A stretch of DNA of 64,000 nt from Bidens hawaiensis (Eukaryota > Streptophyta > Magnoliopsida > Asterales > Asteraceae), in the NCBI GenBank assembly GCA_021521415.1, contig JAIQDT010009098.1, positions 1-64,000 of the forward strand. Reading direction: 5' to 3'. Position 1 is the stretch's first letter; each line of letters opens with the position of its first letter. The translations under genes and the position numbers were made by a program. Below the pieces are notes generated by a model. That model was not told the origin of the DNA, searched no databases, and saw only the letters and a list, made by a program, of their open reading frames with translations. Positions 44,751 to 56,989 of this stretch are shown one piece after another.

Positions 44751-45310
44751 GGCTGAGGAGTGTGGGGGGCTTTAATGAGGGCTTTAGTAGGGGCTCCAAA
44801 CAATAATATTATGACGTGTGGCAGAGAGAGAAACTTGATAAGGGGGTTGTTGGAGCCCTCGTTGGAGCCCTGGCCACTGGTGTGGAGGGGCTCCAGCGAA
44901 ATTTTTTTTTTAATTTTTTTATAAATATATTCAAACAACGACATTTTTTTTGTGTTAGTTTTGAGAGGATTTTAGGAGGAAAGGTGTATAATTGTGAAAT
45001 GAAGTATATTTTATAAAGGTATATATTTATAGTTTAAGAAAATATTTTTTTTTAATTTAATATGAGCTCAACGGCTCTTTTCCGTAAACCTATATAGAAA
45101 ATATATATTTTTTTTGTTTTTTTCGGCTCCCAACGGTCCAAAATACCTCAAAAGGTGTGCTCCTCTCTCTCTTCTCCCGCTAACCAGCTCACGCCTGCAT
45201 TGTTTTTCGCGTTAGCGCCCCCGTTAGCGCCCCGGTGGTGTGGTGTTAGCGCTTGGGGGCGCGAGCGGAGGGGCTCTAGCGCCCCCGTTGAAGCCCCACA
45301 CCCCTCAGCC
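44751..45310. mobile_element. PIF/Harbinger deletion derivative (MITE-like), 560 bp
   Basis: Starts GGCTGAGGAGTGTGGGG and ends CCCCACACCCCTCAGCC, flanked by TAA (44748-44750 and 45311-45313). Both ends (about 180 bp left, 240 bp right) match the neighbouring full element at 45314-47331, but the transposase is gone. Confidence 0.85.
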
Positions 45311-45313
45311 TAA

Positions 45314-47331
45314 GGCTGAGGGGTGTGGGGGGCTCTAATGGGGGCTTTAGTGGGGGCTCCAACCAATAATATTATGACGTGTGGCAGAGAGAGAAACTGG
45401 ATAAGGGGGTTGTTGGAGCCCCCGTTGGAGCCCTGGCCCCTGGTGTGGAGGGGCTCCAACAGGGGCTCCAGCGAAATTTTTTTTTTATTTTTTATAAATA
45501 TATTCAAACAACGTATTATTAAAAAAACTCATAAATTATTAAAAAAACACACATTAATAAAAAAAACACATTAATATCTAAAATTCAAATTACAAAAAAA
45601 AACATACTAAACATTAAACAAACAATAATACTTAATAATAACACTAATCTAATACAAGATCATCGGGTCGCCTCGCCCACAAATGTTCAACCAACTCATG
45701 TCGAAGATTCCCGTGTATCTCACGGCTCTTGATATTTGCTATGTTATGAAGTCTTTGTTGATCACTGATTGTGGACGGTTGTGGCGGAATGTCACCTTGG
45801 TAGTTTTGGCAGATAGCTTTGCCCTCGTCTTCTAACGTCATGTTGTGTAGGATCAGACACGTGTAGACGACGTCCGTTATCCTTTCCCGAGTCCAATAAC
45901 GTATCGGGTTCGCCAGTACATAATATTGTTTTTTCAGAGCTCCAAAAGCTCTTTCAATATCTTTTCTAGTAGACTCTTGCTTCTTCGTTAAATACTTCCG
46001 TTTGTCGGCGATTGGATCTGTAAAAGCTTGAACTAACAAAGCCCATTCGTTGTAAATACCATCGACCAGATAGTACCCGTACTTGAAGAGTTCTCCATTT
46101 GCAACAAAAGATTGAGGTGGTTCAACCCCGTCGATAAGGTCGTTGATCAAATGTGACTGATCGATAACATTAAGGTCGTTATTTGACCCAGCAACACCAA
46201 AAAAAGCATGCCAAAACCAAAGATCCTGTGACACCGCCGCCTCAAGTATAAGGGTCGGCCCTTCATGATCACCACGGTGGAACTGACCTCGCCAGGCCGT
46301 TGGACACATAGCCCATCCAACATGCGTACAATCGATGCTACCTAGCATCCCAGGAAAACCATGTTTTTCTGCGTGCACCTCATATATGCGTTGGATGTCA
46401 TACATTGTAGGTTTACGCAGATATCTCCGAGAGTAAATCGATATGACTCCTACGTATATAAAATAATCTATAAACATATAATATATATTACAAAATGTAA
46501 TAAATATTTAATAAAAACTAAAATTAATGTTTTTTACCTTGGCAGAAAAAATGAAGGGATTCACGTGCAACCCTTTTCGACATCTGTAAATACTCATCCA
46601 AAGCGTCCGATGAGATGCCGTACGCTAATTGACGGATAGCAGCCGTGCCTTTTTGAAGAGGGGTAAAACCGGGGAGACCCCTAGCATCCTCCCTTTGTTG
46701 AAAAAAGGGATACCGTGCCTCTAAATCACTTGCTATACGCATGAACAATTGTCTGCTCATTCGGAAACGAGTTCGAAAATCCGACTCCTCGTATACCGGT
46801 TGAGGGCTAAAATAATGCCTAATCAAAGTATCGTTAGCACCCGATCGATCACGATCACGAGGTGGTGCTCTAACTCTCGGGACTCGAGGTTGATGGGCTT
46901 GATTTTGCAAGAAATCCACCACGGTTGCGGTCAAAACTCCCCCTACATGAAGAAGCAAATCATCCTCTTCGGAGGAGTCGGAATCAGACGAGTACCACGA
47001 CATTTTTTTAAAAAAAAGTTGAGAAGATGAATTGATTTTGGGTGAAGGTTTGAAGTTGTGGTGATTGATATGGGTGAAATGGGGTATTATATAGGGATAA
47101 AACGTTTTTTTTTTAATTAAATAAGAGCCCAATGGCTCTTTGTATAAAACCAACGGCTCTTTTCATCAAAACCAAGACCACTTTACTCTCTCTTCTGCCG
47201 CTAACAGGCTCACGCCTGCATGTTTTTTCGCGCTAGCGCCCCCGCTAGCGCCCCGGTGGTGTGGTGTTAGCGCCTGGGGGCGCGAGCGGAGGGGCTCTAG
47301 CGCCCCCGTTGAAGCCCCACACCCCTCAGCC
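45314..47331 (-). mobile_element. PIF/Harbinger element with complete transposase, 2.0 kb
   Basis: TIRs GGCTGAGGGGTGTGGGG at 45314 and CCCCACACCCCTCAGCC ending 47331; target duplication TAA at 45311-45313 and 47332-47334. The left TAA is shared with the adjacent derivative. It encodes one two-exon DDE transposase on the minus strand. The second, Myb-like protein that PIF/Harbinger elements usually need is absent. Confidence 0.9.
45644..47003 (-). CDS. PIF/Harbinger transposase (plant transposon-protein family), two exons
   Basis: Predicted minus-strand exons 47003-46538 and 46449-45644 (88-bp intron) join in frame to 423 residues. The start M-S-W-Y-S-S-D-S-D-S-S-E-E-D-D was preferred to an upstream in-frame ATG because the preceding sequence is terminal repeat and AT-rich leader. 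The acidic Ser/Asp N-terminus is followed by a helix-turn-helix-like region (M-S-R-Q-L-F-M-R-I-A) and the DDE nuclease: D195 in G-S-I-D-C-T-H, D285 in Y-L-V-D-G-I-Y and E321 in R-K-D-I-E-R-A-F-G, 35 residues apart as expected. It would excise and insert the family's copies at TTA/TAA sites. No stop or frameshift seen; the two 560-bp and 2-kb copies here are natural substrates. Confidence 0.88.
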
Positions 47332-47334
47332 TAA

Positions 47335-48140
47335 TTTATGCCAGATTAGACTCACGTAATACAAATAAATAAAAGTTAAAAGTCAACAAAATCTAAAGAA
47401 GATCTTCAATCTAAAGAAGATCTTCAAATACTGTTTTAAATACGATGTCAACGACTGTACAACAATTTTATATATTGAGGTTGAACAAGTTAACAACTTA
47501 TCATCTATCTGAGAATTTTAAAACACTACTAACTTCTTTTATTTTGATTAATTTAAAAATGACACAAATAAACCGAAAACATGCCAACTAACCCTTTGAA
47601 GTTTGAATACCAACTCTTTTAAGGAACAGAAAAATAAAGTCAACAAGTTTACTTTTAAAAAATTGAGTTGAATGGTTGATTTTGACTATTAAACCCAATG
47701 GTTGTAGTTGTTCACAGCTTATATATATATTGCAACATAGCCTAAAATAATACAAAAATTCCAAGTCAAAGGGAAGCTTCTATTTGGTATCATATTATTT
47801 TTATTTTTGAAATTGGAAGTAGCTTATTAATATATTCAGTATGGAGATGTTGATTTGTCAATGGTTTGAAATATCTCTGGGTGTTATGCAGTTTATGTTC
47901 AAACTCACCTATGTATACAATTCTATTTTATTTTTAATTAATAGACCAAATGCATTGTTAGATTGCGTTTGATGTTCATAAATGAAAGACGAAATTGTCA
48001 CACCATGTCAAGGGGGTCTGAGCGCTTCATGGATAAAAGGAAACAGGGGAAGCCGCTAAACGATGAGGATGTTAACAAAGGTAAATATATCACATCACGT
48101 CTTATAAAAAAATAACAAACGCGTGCATTACATAAGGGCA
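47335..48140. other. Mostly gene-free; one exon-like start at 48005-48080
   Basis: AT-rich. CACCATG at 48002-48007 opens M-S-R-G-S-E-R-F-M-D-K-R-K-Q-G-K-P, followed at 48081 by a GTAAAT donor. It looks like a short first exon on the plus strand, but no partner exon was found, so it is not called a gene. Confidence 0.3.
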
Positions 48141-48501
48141 TTACAGCCTCGGGTTTGTTGCATTACATAGCGACTTGGACTTTCTCTCACAGTTGCAGGC
48201 GTCATGATCAAATACGTATTTGTTGCATTTCCTGCACAGCCTCGGGTTTTTGTTACGTTTTTCAAACAGCTGTTCAATCACGCCGACTTGGTGTTTGGTG
48301 CAAGAACCCTTGTTTTTTATACCAGTAGGTGGTTTGATTAAGACATCAACTGTATCGGGCTGCCCAATGAGTTCACTTATAATAGCACGCTTACTGTTAC
48401 AACTCGGTTCAGTCAGGAATTCTGTAAACAACCGATCCCTTATATCCCTTTCTAGTATGTCGTGCCATTTGGCGTCAAGTACACAATACTCGACATGCCA
48501 C
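48141..48501 (-). pseudogene. C-terminal exon of a FAR1-related (MULE-derived) protein
   Basis: A minus-strand frame from a TTTTAG acceptor (48504-48502) to the stop at 48141 encodes W-H-V-E-Y-C-V-L-D, then L-I-K-P-P-T-G-I-K-N-K-G, and L-C-R-K-C-N-K-Y-V-F-D-H-D-A-C-N-C. The P-P-x-G-x-K-N-K-G and C-x-x-C-x-x-Y-x-x-H-D-x-x-N-C pattern is that of the C-terminus of FAR1-RELATED SEQUENCE proteins. The FAR1 DNA-binding, MULE and SWIM parts are not present upstream, so this is a fragment or degenerate gene. Confidence 0.5.
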
Positions 48502-48504
48502 CTA

Positions 48505-49111
48505 AAATATTAAAAACATTTAAAAAAACGAGTTTAGTATCCATATACAGTGTAAAAATTATAAGTAGTTACAAAACACGTGATGTGTTACGCTCTGCAA
48601 ATATAATAAGCTCGTTAAAAAGAAATCCGATAGCGAACAACAACAACTAGTGTTTAATACACGCACACGTATCAGACCGTCCAAAAGCATGCAGGTGTAA
48701 CAAAACCGTTTTAATTTAGTTTTGCAGGGGTATGAACGGTTCCGTTTGTGTCAATCGAAACTACAATTTTTGGAATTTTACACTGCTCGATTATGATTTT
48801 TTGGTTTTCATGAATTTGGTTTGGTTTTAATTTTTCATTTAAGTTTGAACCTTGTGGGCAAAAAAATAATTTGTGGCCTAATTATTTTGTTGTTCTAGAA
48901 CGGCGACTTTCTTTTTGTGTTTAAACCACCTTACTTTCTAGTTTGGAAAGTCTCGTTGTCTTACTATGGTCAGACTATGTTATCTTAACCGGGCCTACAT
49001 TGGTTTCTGAGTTTGGCTTGGGCGTTACCCCGGGAAACCATACCATTGGCTGCCACTACCCGGACCCCTCCCCCTATCCTCGAGTCCGCAATTCGTTTAC
49101 AAATTGAGTAA
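48505..49111. other. Gene-free DNA left of the solo LTR
   Basis: No gene seen. 48700-48860 holds decayed GGTTTTAATTTT/CGGTT words. Confidence 0.4.
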
Positions 49112-49594
49112 TGTAAGGCCCCGTTTCCGGTAACCCTACTTTGGTGTTGGATTTACTCATAAACACAGTTCTAAAATCAGAGTTAATTAAAACTTTCAAG
49201 GAATAATTTAAAACTTCATACATCACATTACAAAACATGCATTCTTGTCTTAACATACAAATTGTCTTTTCATAATTAATTAATTAAAACAGTTATAACA
49301 CTTCATTATGGATGCCAGTCTCTTCAGCCCATGCCCTGTGCCCCTCCTTAAGCCAGCTGCCTCAACCTATTTGCCTGCGTGCATACTAAAAGTCAGCTAC
49401 GCTGAGTGAGTTCTAGTTAATCAATTAACATACAATACATTCATATCCTTACTCATACGCATCCGAAGATACGTATTCATACCTTACTTACTCTTACTTC
49501 TTTCATACAAACTTTATATACATGCACACGCGCTTACATACTTTCTTTCATAAGGCCTTATGGTTTACCATAGACTATTCTATCTCTACCATCA

Positions 49595-49750
49595 CAGATA
49601 TTATTAGGGTCTGTTCCCTTCTGTCTCAGATATTATTAGGGTCTGGTCCCTTCTGTCTTAGATATTATCAGGGTATGATCCCTTCTGTCTCAGATATTAT
49701 CAGGGTCTTGTCCTTTCTGTCTCAGATATTATTAGGGTCTGGTCCCTTTG
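49595..49750. repeat. 32-bp tandem repeat in the solo LTR
   Basis: About five units of CAGATATTATTAGGGTCTG(G/T)TCCCTTCTGTCT with a few substitutions. The younger LTRs have no copy of it in this form. Confidence 0.8.
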
Positions 49751-50213
49751 TTTCCAATAACCATACCTGTCACGTCACTCGATCATACATTCATTTTCAT
49801 TCAATACTTTACATATCTTCTGGTCATGTATATACGTATATGTACATATTTATTCGTATAAACATTCCATAATAACATTCCATACTTAGTCATACATATA
49901 ACATACACATATCATACACTTACCACTTAAGTTAAGTGTATTAACATCTATCACATATGGGTATGCACACAGCCCCAAAAACATAACGGATAAAGGGGCT
50001 AGAAACTCACCTGAAGTCGGTTTCTCTCCCCGTTAATAGTAATGCCCTTCTTTAGCTGTGCACGGCTAATTGTATAACACATTACGAGTGTCAAATATCC
50101 ATTACTACTACCTCTTGTATCTAAGTCAATGACACCCTCAACTAACGAGGGTCCGGGGGGCAGCGCCCCTGGTAGCGGGGTCTAGGGGCAGCAGCGCCCC
50201 TGGCTGGGGTTGA

Positions 50214-52548
50214 TGTAAGGCCCCGAACCCGGTGGCCCGACTTTAGCGTCGGATTTACTCATAAACACAGTTCTTCAAATCAGAGTTTATTAAAACTTTT
50301 CGCGGAATGTAAAACATCAATCATTTGTTACAAAACTTTAAATCTTTTCTTTGATACCATAACACAAAACTTCATACTTAAAACATCTTTTCTTCTTTCA
50401 TCAGATGCCAGCCGTTCAATCCATGCCATGCGTCATCCTCATGCTAGCTCTGTAATCAGCTCACCTGCGTGCATACTAAAAGTCAGCTACGCTGAGTGAG
50501 TTCTAGTTAATCGAACACCATACAATACATACACATACATACTTATCCGTAGATACATATCCATACATCATTAGTTACCCTTCTGTTCTACGTACATACT
50601 TGCTACCATACATACATACATATCTACAATCACTAACCTCAGTCTGCCGAGAGTACGTTCATAGTCCGCCGTCTATACCCGTACTCAAGGTTGTGAACAC
50701 GTACAAGGTTCGCAGTCCCTACCTATGTTCACCATTTATGGTACGTACAAGGTTCGCGGTCCTTCCCTATACCATAATACATCCACAACACGTACAAGGT
50801 TCACAGTCCTTCCCTATGTTGCAACCTAATTCATAGCACGTACGAGGTTCGCAGTCCTCCCCTATGCTACAAAATCAGCACGTATAAGGTTCACAGTCCT
50901 TTCCTATGCTGAAATACATCCACAACACGTACAAGGTTCGCAGTCCTTCCCTATGTTGCAACCTAATTCATAGCACGTACGAGGTTCGCAGTCCTCCCCT
51001 ATGCTACAAAATCAGCACGTATAAGGTTCACAGTCCTTTCCTATGCTTACATCTATTATCTACATCACGTATAAGGCTCGCAGTCCTTAACTACGCCATC
51101 ACCTGCCAAGTCTATGTCCAACAGGAGTTAGAGGGATTCGCCACCCTAACTTACTATGTCGAGCGTAGGACTCACATACCATTCGTGTACCTGTATACAC
51201 ATACTTCACATATACAATAATTACATTATAGCATAAGAACACTCTAGGCGTTCTTTACATCATTCATTTAACAACCATACCCCTTGTCGATACCTGCAAT
51301 ATCCGAAGATCGTTCACGCCCCGACAAGTATTCATTTGTAATGTTCATACATCTTCGATATATAATATTCGTATCTTTATTTTTAACCTGACAGTACGCG
51401 CAATATCCGAAGATCGTTCGCGTACCGACAAGTAATCATTCATATCCATCACATATATCACATATGGCATACACTTATCACTTAGGATAAATGTATTAAC
51501 AACACATCGAGTATGCACACAGCCCCGAAAACATAACAAGGAATGGGGCTAGAAACTCACCTGAACTCTGCTTCTTCCTCCGATAGCTGTAAATCCCTTC
51601 TTTAGCTGAGCTCGGCTGACTGTATAAGTTACACGTATCAATACTCACCTGATCTAATCTGGCGGCCTAGTATTAGCATACTTTTACTTATCGTTTTTAA
51701 CTTATTTTCTAATCGAACTTGACTTTAGGCGAAGTTAAACCTTAGGCGAACTTGGCTTTAGGCGAAGTTAAACCTTAGGCGAACTTGGCTTTAGGCGAAG
51801 TTAAACCTTAGGCGAACTTGGCTTTAGGCGAAGTTAAACCTTAGGCGAACTTGGCCTCAGGCGAAGTTATCAATTAGGCGAACTTGGCCTCAGGCGAAGT
51901 TATCGCTTTGAAGGCGAAGTTATCGCTTTGAAGGCGAAGTTATCGCTTTGAATGCGAAGTTATCGCTTTGAAGGCGAAGTTGCCCAGATGCAGGCGAAGT
52001 TGCCCAGTTCCGCCGCTGTTTCGGTTTCTGTCCAGCATTTCGAGCGATTTTAATACCCTTGCTATGGTTCAATATCACCCACTACGTTCCCCAACCGTTT
52101 CCAGTCGTTTATACACTAAAAAGCTTGGATCTTTAAACTTCAAAGATCAAAAATCATACCTTTTTGAGCTTGTTTGGATCTTGTTCAACTTGTTAATCAC
52201 AACTAGCCCTCACTCTCTCTCGGATCTGTCCGTTCCTCTCCTCGGCCGGCCGGCGGTGTTGGTGGTGTGTGGTGTGTGTGTTTTGGAGTGTGTTAGAAAA
52301 TAGATGGAAAGAATGATGGTATGGGGTTTTAGGGGATATTTATATCCCTTAAATCCCATGGACCTAAGGCCATTCTCATTTAACCCATCTCCATTAATCT
52401 AAGTCCAAAACCCATATCCACTACCCAACGCTAGCCCGACCCATACCAACTCATACTCTATTTATTTATTTCCCGATAACCCGAGTAAACTTTCCCTCTA
52501 TTATAAGTAATATAATTAATGTCATTTTGAAAATTTCGGGATGTAACA
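50214..52548 (-). repeat. 3' LTR of the gag-only gypsy element
   Basis: 2335 bp. Contains a tandem of CACGTA(C/T)(A/G)AGGTTCGCAGTCC units (about 50690-51090) and an AGGCGAAGTT minisatellite (about 51722-52005). Confidence 0.9.
51722..52005. repeat. Minisatellite of TTAGGCGAAGTTAAACC / CTTAGGCGAACTTGG in the LTR
   Basis: 33-bp double units followed by TTATCGCTTTGAAGGCGAAG units. The partner array in the other LTR (about 56079-56355) has a different number of units of each type, so array length changed after insertion. Confidence 0.8.
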
Positions 52549-52989
52549 AGTCTTCCCTCCTCAAAGAGGTTTCGTCCCCGAAACCAAACTTATTCCCTGT
52601 AAAAGGAAAACTTCTTATATTTACACACTTTATTGAATCGCCTTCGCTTTCTGAGTTATCCTTCTTACTCCCGACCTTGCAGCCATCGAATGGTGGTCAT
52701 GTGTTTTAGCTATTTAAGGTAGCTTGTCCATGAGACCCTCGATGTACCAAGACTCATCTCATCCTTCCAAGGGCTTCGATTAGTACTTTTAACACTATTG
52801 TCTAAAACAACATTTCATCATAACATAATAATCATTCATAACCAAACTCAATATATTACACGTCACTGATAAACATAAGTTTTAAACCTTAACACAAAAC
52901 AAGTTCTTAAGCAAATGTAATTTAATAAAACCATTGCATGAGCAATTATTCCTTCATCAAGCGTTCCTCTCTGCAGCTTCCCCAAGTTT

Positions 52990-54168
52990 TTATCCTTTCG
53001 TACCTTCCGCCCCTGATTCCTTGCAATCCCTAGCCATGTGGTCAGCTTTTCCGCATTTGAAGCACTTTGGACGATCAGGGCATTCTCGAGAGTAATGCCC
53101 ACCCTTTCCGCACCGATAGCACCTGTCTGTCCCAATCCTGCATTCCCCCGGGTGCACTCGCCCACACGTCTTACACGCATCCTTGTCCCCAACCTTGGCC
53201 TTCCTCTCACCTGTTGTTGTCACCATCTCGCCAGACCGTTTAGCAGAGGTAGCCCATTTCTTTTCCCCCACCACCACATCGTCCTCAACCAGGTCAGCAT
53301 AAACCACTTCTGCAAGTTCAACAGCAGAGTCAAAAGTAGCAGGTTTATTTGCCCTGACTAACATGCGGACTTTTTGCGGCAATCCCCTCACATAACATTT
53401 GATTCTCTAGACCTCAGTGTCAACCATATCAGGCACCAACCTAGATAGTCGGTTGAATTCAGTAGTATACTCACGATGCGTCATCATACCGGCCTTTAAA
53501 TTCAGGAACTTCATCTCCGTCCTCTCGACCTCGGTTTCTGCACAAAACTTCTTCATCACCAACTCTTTCAGATCGTCCCATCTCAACGCCTTGATCTCAT
53601 CTCTAGTCTTTCTCTGCTCCACACTTTCCCACCAATACATAGCTTCATCCTCGAATGATTGAGTAGCATAACCTACCGCTTGATCGGGACGGCACTCGCT
53701 AATGCGGATAACCTTATCCATGGCGGTTATCCACTGAAGAGTAGCGACGACGTCTCCTAAACCAGTCAGCTTTGGCGGGTCGCATCCTTTGAAGGACTTA
53801 TAGTTGCACCCATCTTGGCCTCTTTTCCTGTCATCGACCTTCACAGACTTATCCTCACTCGAGGCCTCTCTTTCTCCTTCCCCATCCTTCCTACCATCAC
53901 CACCCGCCCCTTCAGCAGTTCGTTCACGGCTTCCAGCAGATCTTTCGGGATTCAGGTTCTTCACAGCAGCAACTACAGCTTGAACGATGGCTGCTTGGAC
54001 TGCAGGGCTAAGTTGAACCTCTTCGTTGTTGCTCGAGTTTCCTCCAGCTGCACCACCTTCGTCTCCGGTGTTGGAAGCTTCTTCTACCGAGGGTTGCCGG
54101 ACAGGACGAGGCCTGCCACGACGTCCAGTGCGACCTCCAACTCCAACAATTTCTCCAGCTCCAGCCAT
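52990..54168 (-). pseudogene. Ty3/gypsy Gag with one internal amber stop
   Basis: From M-A-G-A-G-E (54168) the frame runs through a glycine/arginine-rich start (G-R-T-G-R-R-G-R-P-R), an acidic region, and a retrotransposon Gag domain (Q-S-F-E-D-E-A-M-Y-W-W-E ... F-N-R-L-S-R-L-V-P) to a TAG at 53409-53407. The same frame then continues with R-I-K-C-Y-V-R-G-L-P and three Cys-rich motifs, C-K-T-C-G-R-V-H-P-G-E-C, C-Y-R-C-G-K-G-G-H-Y-S-R-E-C and C-F-K-C-G-K-A-D-H-M-A-R-D-C, to the stop at 52990. One base change separates it from an open Gag, so the loss is recent; programmed readthrough is the alternative. No Pol follows. Confidence 0.85.
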
Positions 54169-54570
54169 TAGTATTCTAAAAGGGAAACACAAACATCATC
54201 ACTCAAGGAACTATTTAGTACAAGGATAGCAAGGCTAACAGGTAATAACAGTGGCCAGCTGTGACTAGCTGATCACATTGCTTTCCGTGTCCTATACACT
54301 TCCCTTTATGAGTCTCTTTGTGCTGGTTCTACTTAAGCAGTTAGTCAAATCAAACAATCAATTATTTCTATCCTTATCGTTCACATATTTTTCTTTCTCA
54401 TTAACATATATCATTTAATTATACACTTTACCTTTACTGATCTTGCTTGAGCGACACATGGCATTCTTGAAATGGCATCTTCTTTCCTTTCTTACTTAAA
54501 TCCCATTCTCTGTTCGAGTCTAAGCATGTAGGATGCTTAAATCTCTCGAACTTATGCTCTGATACCAACT

Positions 54571-56898
54571 TGTAAGGCCCCGAACCCGGTGGCCCGACTT
54601 TAGCGTCGGATTTAGTCATAAACACAGTTCTTCAAATCAGAGTTTATTAAAACTTTTCGCGGAATGTAAAACATCAATCATTTGTTACAAAACTTTAAAT
54701 CTTTTCTTTGATACCATAACACAAAACTTTATATTTAAAACATCTTTTCTTCTTTCATCAGATGCCAGCCGTTCAATCCATGCCATGCGTCATCCTCATG
54801 CTAGCTCTGTAATCAGCTCACCTGCGTGCATACTAAAAGTCAGCTACGCTGAGTGAGTTCTAGTTAATCGAACACCATACAATACATACACATACATACT
54901 TATCCGTAGATACATATCCATACATCATTAGTTACCCTTCTGTTCTACGTACATACTTGCTACCATACATACATACATATATACAATCACTAACCTCAGT
55001 CTGCCGAGAGTACGTTCATAGTCCGCCGTCTATACCCGTACTCAAGGTTGTGAACACGTACAAGGTTCGCAGTCCCTACCTATGTTCACCATTTATGGTA
55101 CGTACAAGGTTCGCGGTCCTTCCCTATACCATAATACATCCACAACACGTACAAGGTTCACAGTCCTTCCCTATGTTGCAACCTAATTCATAGCACGTAT
55201 GAGGTTCGCAGTCCTCCCCTATGCTACAAAATCAGCACGTATAAGGTTCACAGTCCTTTCCTATGCTGAAATACATCCACAACACGTACAAGGTTCGCAG
55301 TCCTTCCCTATGTTGCAACCTAATTCATAGCACGTACGAGGTTCGCAGTCCTCCCCTATGCTACAAAATCAGCACGTATAAGGTTCACAGTCATTTCCTA
55401 TGCTTACATCTATTATCTACATCACGTATAAGGCTCGCAGTCCTTAACTACGCCATCACCTGCCAAGTCTATGTCCAACAGGAGTTAGAGGGATTCGCCA
55501 CCCTAACTTACTATGTCGAACGTAGGAGTCACATACCATTCGTGTACCTGTATACACATACTTCACATATACAATAATTACATTATAGCATAAGAACACT
55601 CTAGGCGTTCTTTACATCATTCATTTAACAACCATACCCCTTGTCGATACCTGCAATATCCGAAGATCGTTCACGCCCCGACAAGTATTCATTTGTAATG
55701 TTCATACATCTTCGATATATAATATTAGTATTTTTATTTTTAACCTGACAGTACGCGCAATATCCGAAGATCGTTCGCGTACCGACAAGTAATCATTCAT
55801 ATCCATCACATATATCACATATGGCATACACTTATCACTTAGGATAAATGTATTAACAACACATCGAGTATGCACACAGCCCCGAAAACATAACAAGGAA
55901 TGGGGCTAGAAACTCACCTGAACTCTGCTTCTTCCTCCGATAGCTGTAAATCCCTTCTTTAGCTGAGCTCGGCTGACTGTATAAGTTACACGTATCAATA
56001 CTCACCTGATCTAATCTGGCGGCCTAGTATTAGCATACTTTTACTTATCGTTTTTAACTTATTTTCTAATCGAACTTGACTTTAGGCGAAGTTAAACCTT
56101 AGGCGAACTTAGCTTTAGGCGAAGTTAAACCTTAGGCGAACTTGGCTTTAGGCGAAGTTAAACCTTAGGCAAACTTGGCTTTAGGCGAAGTTAAACCTTA
56201 GGCGAACTTGGCTTTTGGCGAAGTTAAACCTTAGGCGAACTTGGCCTCAGGCGAAGTTATCAATTAGGCGAACTTGGCCTCAGGCGAAGTTATCGCTTTG
56301 AAGGCGAAGTTATCGCTTTGAAGGCGAAGTTGCCCAGATGCAGGCGAAGTTGCCCAGTTCCGCCGCTGTTTCGGTTTCTGTCCAGCATTTCGAGCGATTT
56401 TAACACCCTTGCTATGGTTCAATATCACCCACTACGTTCCCCAACTGTTTCCAGTCGTTTATACACTAAAAAGCTTGGATCTTTAAACTTCAAAGATCAA
56501 AAATCATACCTTTTTGAGCTTGTTTGGATCTTGTTCAACTTGTTAATCACAACTAGCCCTCACTCTTTCTCGGATCTGTCCGTTCCTCTCCTCGGCCGGC
56601 CGGCGGTGTTGGTGGTGTGTGGTGTGTGTGTTTTGGAGTGTGTTAGAAAATAGATGGAAAGAATGATGGTATGGGGTTTTAGGGGATATTTATATCCCTT
56701 AAATCCCATGGACCTAAGGCCATTCTCATTTAACCCATCTCCATTAATCTAAGTCCAAAACCCATATCCACTACCCAACGCTAGCCCGACCCATACCAAC
56801 TCCTACTCTATTTATTTATTTCCCGATAACCCGAGTAAACTTTCCCTCTATTATAAGTAATATAATTAATGTCATTTTTGAAATTTCGGGATGTTACA
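54571..56898 (-). repeat. 5' LTR of the gag-only gypsy element
   Basis: 2328 bp, very similar to 50214-52548 apart from scattered substitutions and repeat-number differences. The outermost bases differ slightly (TGTTACA against TGTAACA). Confidence 0.9.
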
Positions 56899-56989
56899 GT
56901 TGAGCTGCCAGGTCAGCTCGGAAAAATTTTATTTTCATTAACAGTCCTTTAACAAAAATGCATCAGAAAATGAATTTTATAAAATTTCG

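Larger units (their letters stand above)
50214..56898 (-). mobile_element. Gag-only Ty3/gypsy element with 2.3-kb LTRs, inserted in the solo LTR
   Basis: LTRs at 54571-56898 (5' LTR, 2328 bp) and 50214-52548 (3' LTR, 2335 bp), element on the minus strand. The target duplication GTTGA is perfect (50209-50213 and 56899-56903). The primer-binding site, read on the minus strand, is TTGGTATCAGAGC just inside 54570, and a GAGGAGGGAAGACT polypurine tract lies just inside 52549. The 2.0-kb interior encodes only Gag, broken by one stop codon. No protease, RT, RNase H or integrase is present, so it moved with borrowed enzymes. Confidence 0.9.

Noticed and set aside
44816..45016. Frames of about 65-83 codons in the Harbinger derivative and at 45310-45574
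   Set aside because: Both strands are open through the GGGGCTCC-rich subterminal repeat; no transposase motif.
49595..49750. CRISPR-like array
   Set aside because: Units are directly adjacent with no unique spacers and lie in a plant LTR; it is a minisatellite.
50600..51220. Plus-strand frames of 78 and 104 codons, repeated at 54957-55577
   Set aside because: Shadows of the CACGTACAAGGTTCGCAGTCC tandem repeat in the two LTRs of a minus-strand element.
51968..52303. 111-codon plus-strand frame repeated at 56318-56653
   Set aside because: Antisense to the LTR and present only because the LTR is duplicated.
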